In this document: piece by piece, positions 45,838 to 55,689 of the stretch
How the letters are laid out: every line of letters begins with the position of its first letter
Position numbering within the stretch: position 1 is the first letter of the stretch
Assembly (NCBI RefSeq): GCF_001506075.1
Contig: NZ_KQ947475.1
Location: forward strand, 1,235,731-1,299,730
DNA: 64,000 nucleotides
DNA from: Vibrio sp. MEBiC08052
Lineage (GTDB): Bacteria; Pseudomonadota; Gammaproteobacteria; Enterobacterales; Vibrionaceae
Direction: 5' to 3'
Notes under the pieces: model-generated
The model's database searches: none
What the model was told of the DNA's origin: nothing
The model's input: the letters and a program-made list of their open reading frames with translations, nothing else
Translations under genes and position numbers: made by a program

Positions 45838-47691
45838 ATGATGGATCGGTTGCGCGAGGGTGTGAATAGCATCGCGATTAAGATTATCCTTGGATTGATA
45901 ATCTTGTCATTTGTATTTGCGGGAGTCAGTAGCTACCTTGTCGGTGGTAGCAATAATGCAGCAGCAAAGGTTGGAGGCACAAAGATAGGCCGGACAGAGT
46001 TCGAGCAAGCTTATCAAAATGAGCGGAACCGAATGCAATCACAATTAGGTGATTACTTCTCGAACCTGCTTGCTGATCCGAGTTATGTTGCATCTTTCCG
46101 TCGTTCTGTATTAGATAAAATGGTAAATGATGTTCTACTTGAACAACATGCCGAAGCGCTGGGCTTAAGAATTAGTGATGAACAGGTTCGTCAGGCGATT
46201 GTGGACATGCCGCAATTCCAGTCAGACGGCAAGTTTGATCAAGATATTTATCAAACAGCATTGCGTCGTGCTGGCTTTTCTCCTGATTCTTTTGCAACAT
46301 TCCTAAGAAGTGATTTATTACGCAATCAACTTCTGACAGCGGTTCAATCGAGCGACTTTACTTTGGATAGTGAAGTTGACGCTCAGGCTGCATTATTTGC
46401 TCAGAAGCGAGAAATCAGAACGATTACACTCGCAACGGACGACTATGTGAAGAAGATTCAGCTCAGTGATGATGATTTGAATGCCTATTACAAATCTCAT
46501 GAAGACAATTTCATGCGTCCGGAGCAATTTAAAATATCCTATCTTGAGCTTTCAGCAGATAAATTGAAGTCGTCAATCAAAGTCACTGATGATGAGGCTG
46601 AAAAATATTATCAGGATCATGCAGACCAATATTCAATCAAAGCACAGCGTAAAGTCAGCCATATTCTGGTGAATGATGAGAAGCAGGCCGATGCTTTACT
46701 AAAACAACTGAAAGAAGGTGCTGATTTCTCAACACTGGCTAAAAAGGATTCTCAGGACCCGGGTAGTGCTAGCAAGGGAGGTGAGCTGGACTGGTTTGAA
46801 AAAGGTGTCATGGATCCTGCGTTTGAAGAGGCGGCATTTGCGCTGAAAAATGTAGGTGATCTCTCTGGTGTTGTGAAATCGAATTTTGGTTATCACATCA
46901 TCAAGTTGGATGCGGTGAAACCAGCTCAAGTCAAACCTTTCTCAGAAGTTAAAAGTGATGTGATTGCTTCTATTCGCGATGAGCGGGCACTTGATCATTT
47001 TTATCAATTACAGAGCGATCTTGAAAAAGTTGCTTTTGAAAGCCCGGATTCCTTAGATGAAGCTGCCAAAGCCATACAAGAGAAGGTTCATACGACTGAT
47101 TTTGTATCGTTGACTGATTTGCCAGAAATTCTGCGTGCTGCACCAGTTCAGAAAGCGTTAAATAACCCAGAAGTCAAAAACGAAGGTTTGAACTCTTCTG
47201 TAGTTGAAGTGGCGCCTGAAGATGTTGTAGTTGTTCGTATTGAAGAAAGTCGCCCAGAAACGCTATTGCCTTTCGAGGCCGTGAAAGTACAGGTTGTTGA
47301 GGCACTGTCTAAAGTGAAGGCTGAACAGCAAACAGAAGCGATTGCTGAGAAGGTACTGGCTGATTTAAAACAGAATGATATGGCAGCGCTTGAGAACAAC
47401 CAACTCAAATTTGGTGAGTTAACGATGATTGATCGGAGTTCACCGCTGGCACGGTCCGTTTTTGCAATGCAAAAACCACAAGATGGTCAGCCTGTTTATG
47501 GACAGACGAAAGATCGTCAAGGAAACATTGTATTAGTCGAGTTAGCGAAGGTTGAATCGACACCGGATAAACAACTCACTCAGCAGTTGGCTGTTCAGAT
47601 GCAGCGTCTGAATCGTCAGCAGGATCTCACTGGGCTTTTGAATATCCTCAGAGAGCAAACCGATATTGAATACTATCTTGCGACACAGTGA
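45838..47691 (+). CDS. ppiD: Periplasmic chaperone/peptidyl-prolyl isomerase-like PpiD
   Basis: 617 residues. One N-terminal membrane anchor (about 15-37) is followed by a SurA-like chaperone region and a parvulin-like domain (about 265-362: RKVSHILVNDEKQA ... GELDWFEKGVMDPAFEEA ... FGYHIIKLD). It sits at the SecYEG exit and assists proteins leaving the translocon; PpiD parvulin domains are often catalytically inactive. Two consecutive ATGs are possible starts. Preceded by hupB and followed by a terminator. Confidence 0.95.
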   Translation: MMDRLREGVNSIAIKIILGLIILSFVFAGVSSYLVGGSNNAAAKVGGTKIGRTEFEQAYQNERNRMQSQLGDYFSNLLADPSYVASFRRSVLDKMVNDVLLEQHAEALGLRISDEQVRQAIVDMPQFQSDGKFDQDIYQTALRRAGFSPDSFATFLRSDLLRNQLLTAVQSSDFTLDSEVDAQAALFAQKREIRTITLATDDYVKKIQLSDDDLNAYYKSHEDNFMRPEQFKISYLELSADKLKSSIKVTDDEAEKYYQDHADQYSIKAQRKVSHILVNDEKQADALLKQLKEGADFSTLAKKDSQDPGSASKGGELDWFEKGVMDPAFEEAAFALKNVGDLSGVVKSNFGYHIIKLDAVKPAQVKPFSEVKSDVIASIRDERALDHFYQLQSDLEKVAFESPDSLDEAAKAIQEKVHTTDFVSLTDLPEILRAAPVQKALNNPEVKNEGLNSSVVEVAPEDVVVVRIEESRPETLLPFEAVKVQVVEALSKVKAEQQTEAIAEKVLADLKQNDMAALENNQLKFGELTMIDRSSPLARSVFAMQKPQDGQPVYGQTKDRQGNIVLVELAKVESTPDKQLTQQLAVQMQRLNRQQDLTGLLNILREQTDIEYYLATQ

Positions 47692-47721
47692 TAAACAGGA
47701 TGTAATTGATATGTTTGTTGA

Positions 47722-47750
47722 GGCGGGCTACTTTTGTAGCCCGTTTTAAT
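47722..47750 (+). terminator. Terminator of ppiD
   Basis: CGGGCTAC / GTAGCCCG with a TTTT loop, then TTTTAATTT. Confidence 0.9.
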
Positions 47751-47825
47751 TTGTATCAGTCAGTATCGTATTTTTAGCAGGCTTCGCTAGGATGAATCTG
47801 AATTTTTAATTTGGAGATAAATCTT

Positions 47826-48125
47826 ATGTTTAAAATATTACTTCTTTCTGTACTTTCTGTTGTATGCCTGCCATTACCAACGGTTTATGCTGCAGACAAG
47901 CCCGTATCAGCCGCAGTGGAACAACCCGTCAATGTCGTCAATATCAACAGCGCAACCGCGGAAGAGGTTGCCGCAATACTTAGTGGGATTGGTTTAAAGA
48001 AAGCGCAAGCACTCGTTAATTATAGAGAAGAACATGGACCATTTACACAAATAGAGGACGTGACAGCAGTAAAGGGGATAGGTATGTCACTTATCGAGAA
48101 GAACCGTAGCCGGATAAGTTTATAG
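47826..48125 (+). CDS. comEA: ComEA-type helix-hairpin-helix protein
   Basis: 99 residues from the ATG at 47826 (GGAG upstream). A signal peptide (about 1-22, ending VYAAD) precedes two helix-hairpin-helix motifs: VNINSATAEEVAAILSGIG and FTQIEDVTAVKGIGMSLIEKN. Periplasmic ComEA-type proteins hold double-stranded DNA during natural transformation uptake. The short single-domain form is typical of Vibrio. It is the last core gene before the luxMN insertion. Confidence 0.9.
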   Translation: MFKILLLSVLSVVCLPLPTVYAADKPVSAAVEQPVNVVNINSATAEEVAAILSGIGLKKAQALVNYREEHGPFTQIEDVTAVKGIGMSLIEKNRSRISL

Positions 48126-48194
48126 TGATTAACGTTCATTGTTCGGATAAACAGTTTTGTTATTGAAGACTGGCTCATATTTAAGGTGAGCAGA

Positions 48195-50759
48195 TTATAA
48201 AGTGTCCATTGTATTGGTTTGGGGCTTTGGTGTATTGACATGGTTTATCGCTTGAAGATCATCCGCCTCCAACCATTTGAGTACGGTTTGTTGTAATAAC
48301 TGTTTGGTGGTGGGTTTAATCAACCAACCATCCATCGTACTTTTTATCTGAGCAATTTCATCTTCACCCGATTCACCGGAAAGGGCAATAATTGGTAGTG
48401 TCGGGTGAGTTTCTTTAATGATTGTACATGCTTTCAAGCCATCCATGACTGGCATTTGAACGTCCATAAAAACAATATCAATAGTGTTATGATGAACCAT
48501 ATCAACAGCTTCCTTCCCGTTTTCAGCTTCATAAACGGTAAAATGAAGGGATTCTAAATAGAGTTTTGCGAGTGCTCGCTGTGTTGAATTATCATCAGTA
48601 ACCAACGCGATTCTCTGTTTCTGACTCGCAGATACGGTATGAGCTGATTGCAAAAGTTCAGGTGTTGGTACTTTTGCCACATCAATTTTTGGTTGTGCAA
48701 GTTGCTCTTCTTGTTTGATATGAGGGAAGGTGAGGGTAAACCTTGTATATTCACCGTAAACTGATTGGCACTGAATATCACCACCGAAGAGCTTCATTGC
48801 TCTTTTGCAGTAGCTTAAGCCTAAGCCACTGCCACCTTTTTTCTGGTAGGTGAAGAATTCATCAAAGATTCTATGTACAATTTGTGGTTCAATACCCGGG
48901 CCGTAGTCGGTAAAAGTAAGTTTATTGTATTCATCGCCAGCCTCAAGAGATAGTTCAATTTTACTATCAGAATAACCATCAAAATAATAAATTGCATTCC
49001 TTAATAAATTAAAAATGATAAAATCAAATAAGGTTTTATTAACATGAACTTTAAAATCAATATCTGACTTGATTCCTACTCGATCTTTCGTTTCTTCTGA
49101 TTCGTAAGCAAAATCATTAATAGCAAAATTTAACAGTTCTATGATTGAAAATGTCGCCATATTTTTATGATTGATCAGAGTTTGGTTTACTTCTCTTAAA
49201 ATGATGTCAATTAGCTGATTACCATGTTGGACTGCATCAATACCTCGTTGAATTTCATTCTTTATCTCTGTAGATAGAGACATATTAGAACCAAAACTCG
49301 CTAAGTTTTCTAAATGAAGTTGAACTTGAGCAAGAGGGTTTCTCATTTCATGCGCTATCGATTTAGCCATCGCTTGAGATTGGTGAATACGAGACTGATA
49401 GTTAAGATATATTTGAGCATTCTTTAATAGTTTTTGCAGAGCATGTATTTCTTCATTTGAGTATAAAGAACCATCATTTTTATGAGGAGATATGAATAAT
49501 TGTGATATGGAATTGTGGTCATCATATAAAGGAATCACAACTGCATTTTCATTTTTTGACATATGTTCATAAATGATGCTTATGTCTCTGTCGTCAAAGC
49601 TTCTCATATGTTGAACTAGCTCATCAAAAACTAGTATAGAATTATATCTACTTATATAATTTTCATATATTTTCTTTGAATGTATACTAGATATTATTTT
49701 TATTTTCTTTTTCTCTATATTTAATAGCTGAGTTAAACTTTCTAAAGCTTGTTGAGGTGATGATTGAAAGTCATCACTTAGATCTAATATTTTTTTACTT
49801 GGTATATTCTTTTCCCCATAAATAAATACGCTAGAGTATGGAGAGAAAAACCCCCACACTTTATGTATTAAAGTTCCATATAATAGGAACCAAGCCAATA
49901 CAAATATGATATTATTTACATGCAATAATGAATTTATGAGTAGTATAGGTAAAAATAGTGTGATGACTGATAAGAAAGTAGTTATAGCTATATAAGACAA
50001 ATAATGCCAACTATAAAATCTATAAAATAATGCCGCATATCCCATGAGTAAAAGTTCTGTAATTGATAATACAGGAGGTAACCAAGTTAATGAAAAATCT
50101 TGAAATATATAAGTAGAGAAAATGTGAATGCTAGCAGTTGATGTCATAAAGACAACAATCCCTATTGACATATACGTTGATTTTATAGATTTTATTTTGT
50201 CATTTGTTGTTCTACGAAAATTAAATAAATTTAGAATTGATAGTGATGTAAATAATATTAAAGTGGAAAAGAAGAAAGGTGTGCCAGAACCAAAATATAT
50301 AGTAAAATTACTAGGTGAGAAAATATCCACATGTGTGACTGTATAATTACCTAAACAATTAACATATATTGCATATGGAGTAAATAAAAATAGTAATAAA
50401 GATTGCCATGATTTTATTCTGTTGTATTTTTCCTCAGAGACAAGACGACATGAAAAGTGAAAGGCAGAGCTAAATGCCATATAAGAAAATATATTAGCAG
50501 ATTTTGTCATATATATAGCCCATTGTTCTCCATTAATAACGAGTAATTCAGTGTGAAAATAAGCATTACTCAGAATCCACAATATAATGAATATTATATA
50601 AATAACATATGGGTAATAAATGGCTTTAAAGGTGTACCACCCTTGCTTGAGTGTTGTGTATAAAAAATATATTAACCATAAAAAGCTAATGAATGCAGTG
50701 CCTATCAATAATAAAGCTTTTGGGTAAAGTATACTAATAATGAAATTGTCACCAACCAA
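48195..50759 (-). CDS. LuxN-type hybrid sensor kinase, second copy
   Basis: 854 residues, TTG start with AGGAG at 6-nt spacing. About nine N-terminal membrane helices carry LuxN landmarks (ILSNAYFHTELL, FHFSCRL, IHIFSTYIFQDFSLTWLPP). The HisKA domain has His470 in SIAHEMRNPLAQVQL, the HATPase has NLLRNAIYYF and GGSGLGLSYCKRAM, and the C-terminal receiver has Asp766 in VFMDVQMP. LuxN receptors bind an acyl-homoserine lactone in the membrane domain and switch from kinase to phosphatase, acting through LuxU/LuxO. All catalytic residues look intact. It lies 166 bp after the other luxN. The region is markedly AT-rich. It may detect a different AHL. Confidence 0.88.
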   Translation of the reverse strand: MVGDNFIISILYPKALLLIGTAFISFLWLIYFLYTTLKQGWYTFKAIYYPYVIYIIFIILWILSNAYFHTELLVINGEQWAIYMTKSANIFSYMAFSSAFHFSCRLVSEEKYNRIKSWQSLLLFLFTPYAIYVNCLGNYTVTHVDIFSPSNFTIYFGSGTPFFFSTLILFTSLSILNLFNFRRTTNDKIKSIKSTYMSIGIVVFMTSTASIHIFSTYIFQDFSLTWLPPVLSITELLLMGYAALFYRFYSWHYLSYIAITTFLSVITLFLPILLINSLLHVNNIIFVLAWFLLYGTLIHKVWGFFSPYSSVFIYGEKNIPSKKILDLSDDFQSSPQQALESLTQLLNIEKKKIKIISSIHSKKIYENYISRYNSILVFDELVQHMRSFDDRDISIIYEHMSKNENAVVIPLYDDHNSISQLFISPHKNDGSLYSNEEIHALQKLLKNAQIYLNYQSRIHQSQAMAKSIAHEMRNPLAQVQLHLENLASFGSNMSLSTEIKNEIQRGIDAVQHGNQLIDIILREVNQTLINHKNMATFSIIELLNFAINDFAYESEETKDRVGIKSDIDFKVHVNKTLFDFIIFNLLRNAIYYFDGYSDSKIELSLEAGDEYNKLTFTDYGPGIEPQIVHRIFDEFFTYQKKGGSGLGLSYCKRAMKLFGGDIQCQSVYGEYTRFTLTFPHIKQEEQLAQPKIDVAKVPTPELLQSAHTVSASQKQRIALVTDDNSTQRALAKLYLESLHFTVYEAENGKEAVDMVHHNTIDIVFMDVQMPVMDGLKACTIIKETHPTLPIIALSGESGEDEIAQIKSTMDGWLIKPTTKQLLQQTVLKWLEADDLQAINHVNTPKPQTNTMDTL

Positions 50760-50925
50760 ATTTCACTCCTATCTATCGGATAGTTCTATTTTTCTATTTT
50801 ACCGCTAATTCATCATGATTGTTAAGAAGGATTAACTACTTGTTATATTTTTTATCAATGACACAAATTATTAGATAATAAATTTCATTTATATCAATAA
50901 ATGATGGCCGTAGACTATTTTAACG

Positions 50926-53457
50926 TTAAAAATCTTCAATTAATTCATTCTGTTGTATCCATTTTTCTAGTATTTCTTTCAGTAACTTTTGCGTTGTTGG
51001 TTTTAGTAATCGATCATCCATAGTTTGAGTGATTTGTCTAATTTCTTGCTCACCAGATTCCCCTGAGAGTGCTATAACGGGAAGATTAGGGTACATAGCC
51101 TTGATCTGTTTACAAGCCTCGAAACCATTCATTACAGGCATTTGAATATCCATGAAGACGATATCAATGGCTTTTTGAGATACAATATCGACTGCCTGTT
51201 GCCCATTTTCAGCCTCATATATTTTTGCCCCAAGTTTCTTCAAATATAGCTTTACAAGAGATCTCTGTACCTGACTATCATCTGTGACAAGAATCTTTGT
51301 CATAGGATAATCAATACTGATGGTGTTATTGTACTCCGTTTTTTCCTCGTTTAAATCTAGGTCTAGCTGTTGTAGAAAATCATTTTGGGAAGAAGTATGT
51401 GAAGGTAATGACTTTACATAAGGGAAAATAAGAGAAAATTCAGTATACTTCCCATAGATTGAGTGGCATTCAATTTGACCTCCAAATAGCTTCATTGCTC
51501 TTTTACAATAGCTTAATCCTAATCCACTGCCTTCTTTTTTTTGGTATGTGAAAAATTCATCAAAGATCCGTTGGATAATTTGAGGTTCAATCCCCGGACC
51601 ATAGTCTTTAAACAGTAATTTATTCTGTTTATTACTCGTTGTTTCTAATCGAATTTCAATTTTATTATCAGGATATTCATTGAAATAACAAATTGAGTTT
51701 TTGATTAAATTAAAAATAATAAATCCGAATAGTGTCTCATTTACCTGAATAATGAAGTCGTTATCAGAATAAAAATGAATTTTTGATTTAATTTCATCTG
51801 ATTCATAAGCATAGCTATTAATAGCTTGATGGACTAAAGAAGAGATCTGATATGATTCTATATTACTATTATTTATTATTGACTGATTTGCTTCATAAAG
51901 AATCATATCAATCATCTGGTTCCCATGTTGTATTGAATCTCTACCGCGTTGAATTTCTTCACGAAAATTACTAGGTGTATCAGTATGATTTGCAATATTG
52001 TCAAGGTTTTCGAGATGTAATAGTATTTGTGATAGTGGGTTACGCATTTCGTGAGCAATAGATTTCGCCATCGCTCGTGCTTGTTTCACATGGTGTTCAC
52101 TACGTATATACGATTGTACTTTACTAAAGAGTTTCTGAAGTGCTGATATTTCCTCGTTAGAGTAGAGCGAGCCGTTGCTTTTATGAGGTGAAAATAGTAA
52201 TTGAGATACAGTGTTATGATGATCATATAACGGAAGAATCATTGCTGTGTTATGTTTCGACATCTGTTCCCTGATGAGATTAAGACGTTGATTTCTTGTA
52301 TTATTAAAATGATATTTAACTTCTTCAAGGAGTAAAACAGAATCGTCCTGAATCAGATAAGTTGCATAAAGCTCATTAGATTGTGCATCGGAAATTAGAA
52401 TTGTCTGTTCTTTCTCCAAATTTAATAGTTGCGCCAGTTTATACATGGCGTCTTGTGAAGAATATTGAAAATCGTTAGATAGACTTAAAATTTTATGGAC
52501 GGGAGTCTCAGTATCTCTGTAAATTAATAGGCTAGACCATTTCGCAACCTTAGCCCAAGTGTAACGAAATGTAGTACCACACATTAAGCACCATGCAGAG
52601 AGAATCGGAATATGTTCTAGAATGTTGAACGCTTGACTGAATACCCATACAGGAGTTATATACATACAAAATGTTAATAAGGTACTACATGATAAATATA
52701 ATAAATATTTCCAACTGTAGAATCTATGAAATATCACAGCATAGCCCATTAGGAAAAGTTCAATAATTGAGAAGGCTGGCGGTAGCCATGTAAATGAAAA
52801 ATCATTGAATACGGTTGTGATAAATACATGTATAACAGCAGTTGATATCATAAAAATTACGATACCTATGATCATGTAGGTAGATTTTACTCGCTTTAAT
52901 TTATCACTGCTTTTGCTGAGTCCGAGCGTATTAAATAATGTTAAAAAGGTAAAGAGTATCAGTAGAGAAAAGAAGATTGGAGTTTCAGGGCCGAAATGGA
53001 TAGTAAATTCGCTTGGGGCTTCAACTATAACACTTACAACTGTAAGTCCTGGTGTCAAATTGATATAAAATGCATAGATTGTACTTACAGTGATCAAAAT
53101 TAGCTGCCAGTATTTTATGCTATGATTTTCGTGAAGAGATCTTAGTCGGCAAGAAAAGTGGAAGGCAGAGCTAAAGGCTAGAAATGAGAAAATATTCGCG
53201 GCTTTAGCCATGAATACTCCACCAGCATTGCCAAAATTAACTAACCATTCTGTATGAAAATAAGCGTTGCACATGATCCAAAGCGCGATGAAAAAAGTAT
53301 ACATAACGTATGGATAGTACAATGTTTTCAACATATCCAAGCTTTGTTGAATTGAACAACGAACAAAATATATAAGCCACCCGAGACTGAAGAAAGTAGT
53401 ACTCAGTAACAAAAGTGCTTTAGGATAAGTTAAATGATGAATGAATGATTCAAACAA
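50926..53457 (-). CDS. luxN: LuxN-type AHL receptor hybrid kinase, luxM-proximal copy
   Basis: 843 residues, near V. harveyi LuxN (~849). TTG start overlapping the luxM stop, with AGGA 8 nt upstream. Multi-span N-terminus: CNAYFHTEWL, FMAKAANIFSFLAFSSAFHFSCRL, FGPETPIFFSLLILF (ligand-pocket region in LuxN), FNDFSFTWLPPAF. His469 in SIAHEMRNPLSQ, HATPase with DYGPGI and GSGLGLSYCKRAMKLFGG, receiver with Asp770 in VFMDIQMPVMNGF. It detects the AHL made by the neighbouring LuxM-type synthase and controls LuxO-type phosphorelay. Translation is coupled to luxM. Confidence 0.92.
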   Translation of the reverse strand: MFESFIHHLTYPKALLLLSTTFFSLGWLIYFVRCSIQQSLDMLKTLYYPYVMYTFFIALWIMCNAYFHTEWLVNFGNAGGVFMAKAANIFSFLAFSSAFHFSCRLRSLHENHSIKYWQLILITVSTIYAFYINLTPGLTVVSVIVEAPSEFTIHFGPETPIFFSLLILFTFLTLFNTLGLSKSSDKLKRVKSTYMIIGIVIFMISTAVIHVFITTVFNDFSFTWLPPAFSIIELFLMGYAVIFHRFYSWKYLLYLSCSTLLTFCMYITPVWVFSQAFNILEHIPILSAWCLMCGTTFRYTWAKVAKWSSLLIYRDTETPVHKILSLSNDFQYSSQDAMYKLAQLLNLEKEQTILISDAQSNELYATYLIQDDSVLLLEEVKYHFNNTRNQRLNLIREQMSKHNTAMILPLYDHHNTVSQLLFSPHKSNGSLYSNEEISALQKLFSKVQSYIRSEHHVKQARAMAKSIAHEMRNPLSQILLHLENLDNIANHTDTPSNFREEIQRGRDSIQHGNQMIDMILYEANQSIINNSNIESYQISSLVHQAINSYAYESDEIKSKIHFYSDNDFIIQVNETLFGFIIFNLIKNSICYFNEYPDNKIEIRLETTSNKQNKLLFKDYGPGIEPQIIQRIFDEFFTYQKKEGSGLGLSYCKRAMKLFGGQIECHSIYGKYTEFSLIFPYVKSLPSHTSSQNDFLQQLDLDLNEEKTEYNNTISIDYPMTKILVTDDSQVQRSLVKLYLKKLGAKIYEAENGQQAVDIVSQKAIDIVFMDIQMPVMNGFEACKQIKAMYPNLPVIALSGESGEQEIRQITQTMDDRLLKPTTQKLLKEILEKWIQQNELIEDF

Positions 53458-54634
53458 CCTTTGTTTCCTCGATTTTTTTTCGTCTACCAGTTATTAGAAT
53501 TTTATATTCGCTATAATTATACTTGCTTAAGGCATCCCCTAACTCTTCGTTTAACCAAAAACCTTTATAGGTCAGAACATTTTCCTGATTGATATCACAG
53601 TAACTACGGTTAAGATAACAAATTCGATCTAAGACCTTATATAAGTTGAGCATGATAGGCTGTTCAATGATGGTAAATGAAAGTTTTTTCCCATACTTAA
53701 CCAGTTGTTTCATTAATATTTTTTGGCAGAGGTAAAGAAGGAAAAAGCGTAAATTTTTTGAGCCGCTTACCGTTAAACGCAAAACTTCACACACAGCATC
53801 TGTGTTCTTGATACATTCAGAAAATGATGCTTCATATTCTAACTCAACATGTTGCATTATACTATCGTGAAATAAGCCAGTGCTATATAGATGCTTTTTT
53901 GTCTCGATTGAAAGACAAGAGCGCCATCCATTTCCTTGAAAGAATGGATCGAATGTTAACCAAGTTTCCCGTTCATGCCAGTGCTGGATGAGAGCTGTAG
54001 AAACAAGCAGTGGATATGGAGAGTTTTTCGTGTGATAGAGAATGAAATGACTGCCACGTCGCGACAGATGAAGGCAGAACAGCATTTCATACCACTTTTG
54101 CTCGATAACGAAAACATCGAGATTGATTAAGCTTATAGCATCGGCAAGTGTCAGGGCTATATGGCTATGCAATGTTAAAAAGAGCCGATGATCGGTTTCA
54201 ATACGATCTACTATCTCAGACTGATAGCTGTATTCATCTATTGGTGGCGAAGAGCAGGAAGTAAACGACACTGTCTGGCTTCGTTGTAAAATAAGAAAGC
54301 GTTCATAAGCGGCCCAACAGGCAAGTATATTGCCGAACTTTTTTATCGCGATTATTTCTACATCATGCCAAAACTGGGGAATTATTGAGATAGGAAAATT
54401 CAGAATATGTTGGATAGCCTGAGGATGTTCAAAAAGCGCAGCTAAATTACCGTGGTCAAGTTCTGGGTAGATGCGTGTAATATCTTGCTTTCTTCTATTG
54501 ACTAGTTCATTAAACCCAGAAAAATCGGATGTATTTTGTAGTTGTAATTCAATTTCTATGAAAAAGTTGTTGAGATGTTGTTGATTCCAGATTCTGTTGT
54601 CTGTTTGATAATGCTCTGACGTTGTTGAATGCAC
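53450..54634 (-). CDS. luxM: LuxM/AinS-type acyl-homoserine lactone synthase
   Basis: 394 residues, the usual ~400 of the LuxM/AinS family, with no similarity to LuxI. I recognise it from size, composition (for example EIELQLQNTSDFSGFNELVN and AACWAAYER-like central part) and its position directly before a luxN. LuxM enzymes make an AHL from S-adenosylmethionine and an acyl donor; the acyl chain cannot be predicted. GTG start with AGG five nt upstream. The stop overlaps the luxN start. Divergent from cmk. It is the only AHL synthase in the window for two LuxN receptors. Confidence 0.8.
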   Translation of the reverse strand: MHSTTSEHYQTDNRIWNQQHLNNFFIEIELQLQNTSDFSGFNELVNRRKQDITRIYPELDHGNLAALFEHPQAIQHILNFPISIIPQFWHDVEIIAIKKFGNILACWAAYERFLILQRSQTVSFTSCSSPPIDEYSYQSEIVDRIETDHRLFLTLHSHIALTLADAISLINLDVFVIEQKWYEMLFCLHLSRRGSHFILYHTKNSPYPLLVSTALIQHWHERETWLTFDPFFQGNGWRSCLSIETKKHLYSTGLFHDSIMQHVELEYEASFSECIKNTDAVCEVLRLTVSGSKNLRFFLLYLCQKILMKQLVKYGKKLSFTIIEQPIMLNLYKVLDRICYLNRSYCDINQENVLTYKGFWLNEELGDALSKYNYSEYKILITGRRKKIEETKVV

Positions 54635-54888
54635 CGTGACCTGCCTTAAAATCCATGAAAAGCATATGCTTATTGTTATGCTACCACCACAACGCTAATG
54701 ATTCGAGTCGCTTACTGATAGTTTTAAATATTTTTGTGATGAATTTTTTATTATCTAAATGTTGTGAAAAGTAATAAGGATATGGAAGATTTAAAATCCC
54801 CTATGGCTCCTGAGCCGTTGAGTCTTTATAATGCGGCACCGGCAAGGTGCGGATTTTAGCCGCAATCATTTGAATAGTGGAGTAAGAC
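54635..54888. promoter_or_regulatory. luxM-cmk divergent promoter region
   Basis: AT-rich DNA on the luxM side. Toward cmk there is a consensus -10 TATAAT (54827-54832) with a GC-rich discriminator, as in growth-rate-controlled promoters, but no good -35. A GGCTC-CT-GAGCC palindrome (54805-54816) lies just upstream of the -10. Confidence 0.5.
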
Positions 54889-55572
54889 ATGTCTTCTTAT
54901 ACACCGGTGATTACCGTTGATGGACCGAGTGGCGCCGGGAAAGGTACACTTTGTATGTGTATCGCTAAAGCGTTGGGGTTTGATCTGCTTGATTCCGGCG
55001 CACTGTATCGTGTACTGGCTCTGGCTGCGATTCATCATGGTGTTGATACCGAATCTGAAGATGCTTTGGTGCCTTTGGCAACGCATTTGGATGTTGAATT
55101 TATTGCGGAAGGGGATTTGGTTAAAGTCATTCTGGAAGGTGAGGATGTTTCCGGAGAACTCCGTAAGGAAGAAACGGGCATGGCAGCCTCTAAAGTTGCC
55201 GCTTTTCCCAGAGTGCGGGAAGCCCTCCTTCGACGTCAGCGTGCATTTATCAAAGAGACGGGACTTGTTGCCGATGGTCGAGATATGGGGACAATTGTTT
55301 TCCCTGATGCGGAAGTCAAAATATTCTTGGATGCCAGCTCAGAAGAGCGGGCAAAAAGACGCTATAACCAGTTGCAACTTAAAGGGCTTGATGTTAAATT
55401 TGATGACCTTTTAAGCGAAATTCGTGAACGTGACGAAAGAGACCGAAATCGTCCCGTTGCGCCATTGCGTCCCGCTGATGATGCATTGGTTCTTGACTCA
55501 ACGTCTATGTCTATCGAGCAGGTTCTCGAAACATCGCTACAGTATATTAAATCTAAACTGGCGGTTCGCTAG
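54889..55572 (+). CDS. cmk: Cytidylate kinase
   Basis: 227 residues. P-loop GPSGAGKGT near the start, then [10 protein letters not shown] (nucleotide-monophosphate-binding region), and [15 protein letters not shown] with the RxxGT motif. It phosphorylates CMP/dCMP to the diphosphate. Upstream of rpsA by 117 bp, the conserved cmk-rpsA order. A minus-strand luxM lies upstream where aroA is found in enterobacteria. Confidence 0.96.
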   Translation: MSSYTPVITVDGPSGAGKGTLCMCIAKALGFDLLDSGALYRVLALAAIHHGVDTESEDALVPLATHLDVEFIAEGDLVKVILEGEDVSGELRKEETGMAASKVAAFPRVREALLRRQRAFIKETGLVADGRDMGTIVFPDAEVKIFLDASSEERAKRRYNQLQLKGLDVKFDDLLSEIRERDERDRNRPVAPLRPADDALVLDSTSMSIEQVLETSLQYIKSKLAVR

Positions 55573-55689
55573 CAGTTTGCTAAGTAATGGCCAGTGCAGA
55601 ACGTCGGTCTCAAGGATGATGATTGACGAAATTCATAACCCCACGCGGTAGGATACCCGTGGAAGTTTAATATTTTGAAGATGAAATAA

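Noticed and set aside
48126..48194. A terminator between comEA and the distal luxN
   Set aside because: Only a 5-bp GCTCA/TGAGC stem with a long loop is visible; too weak to call.
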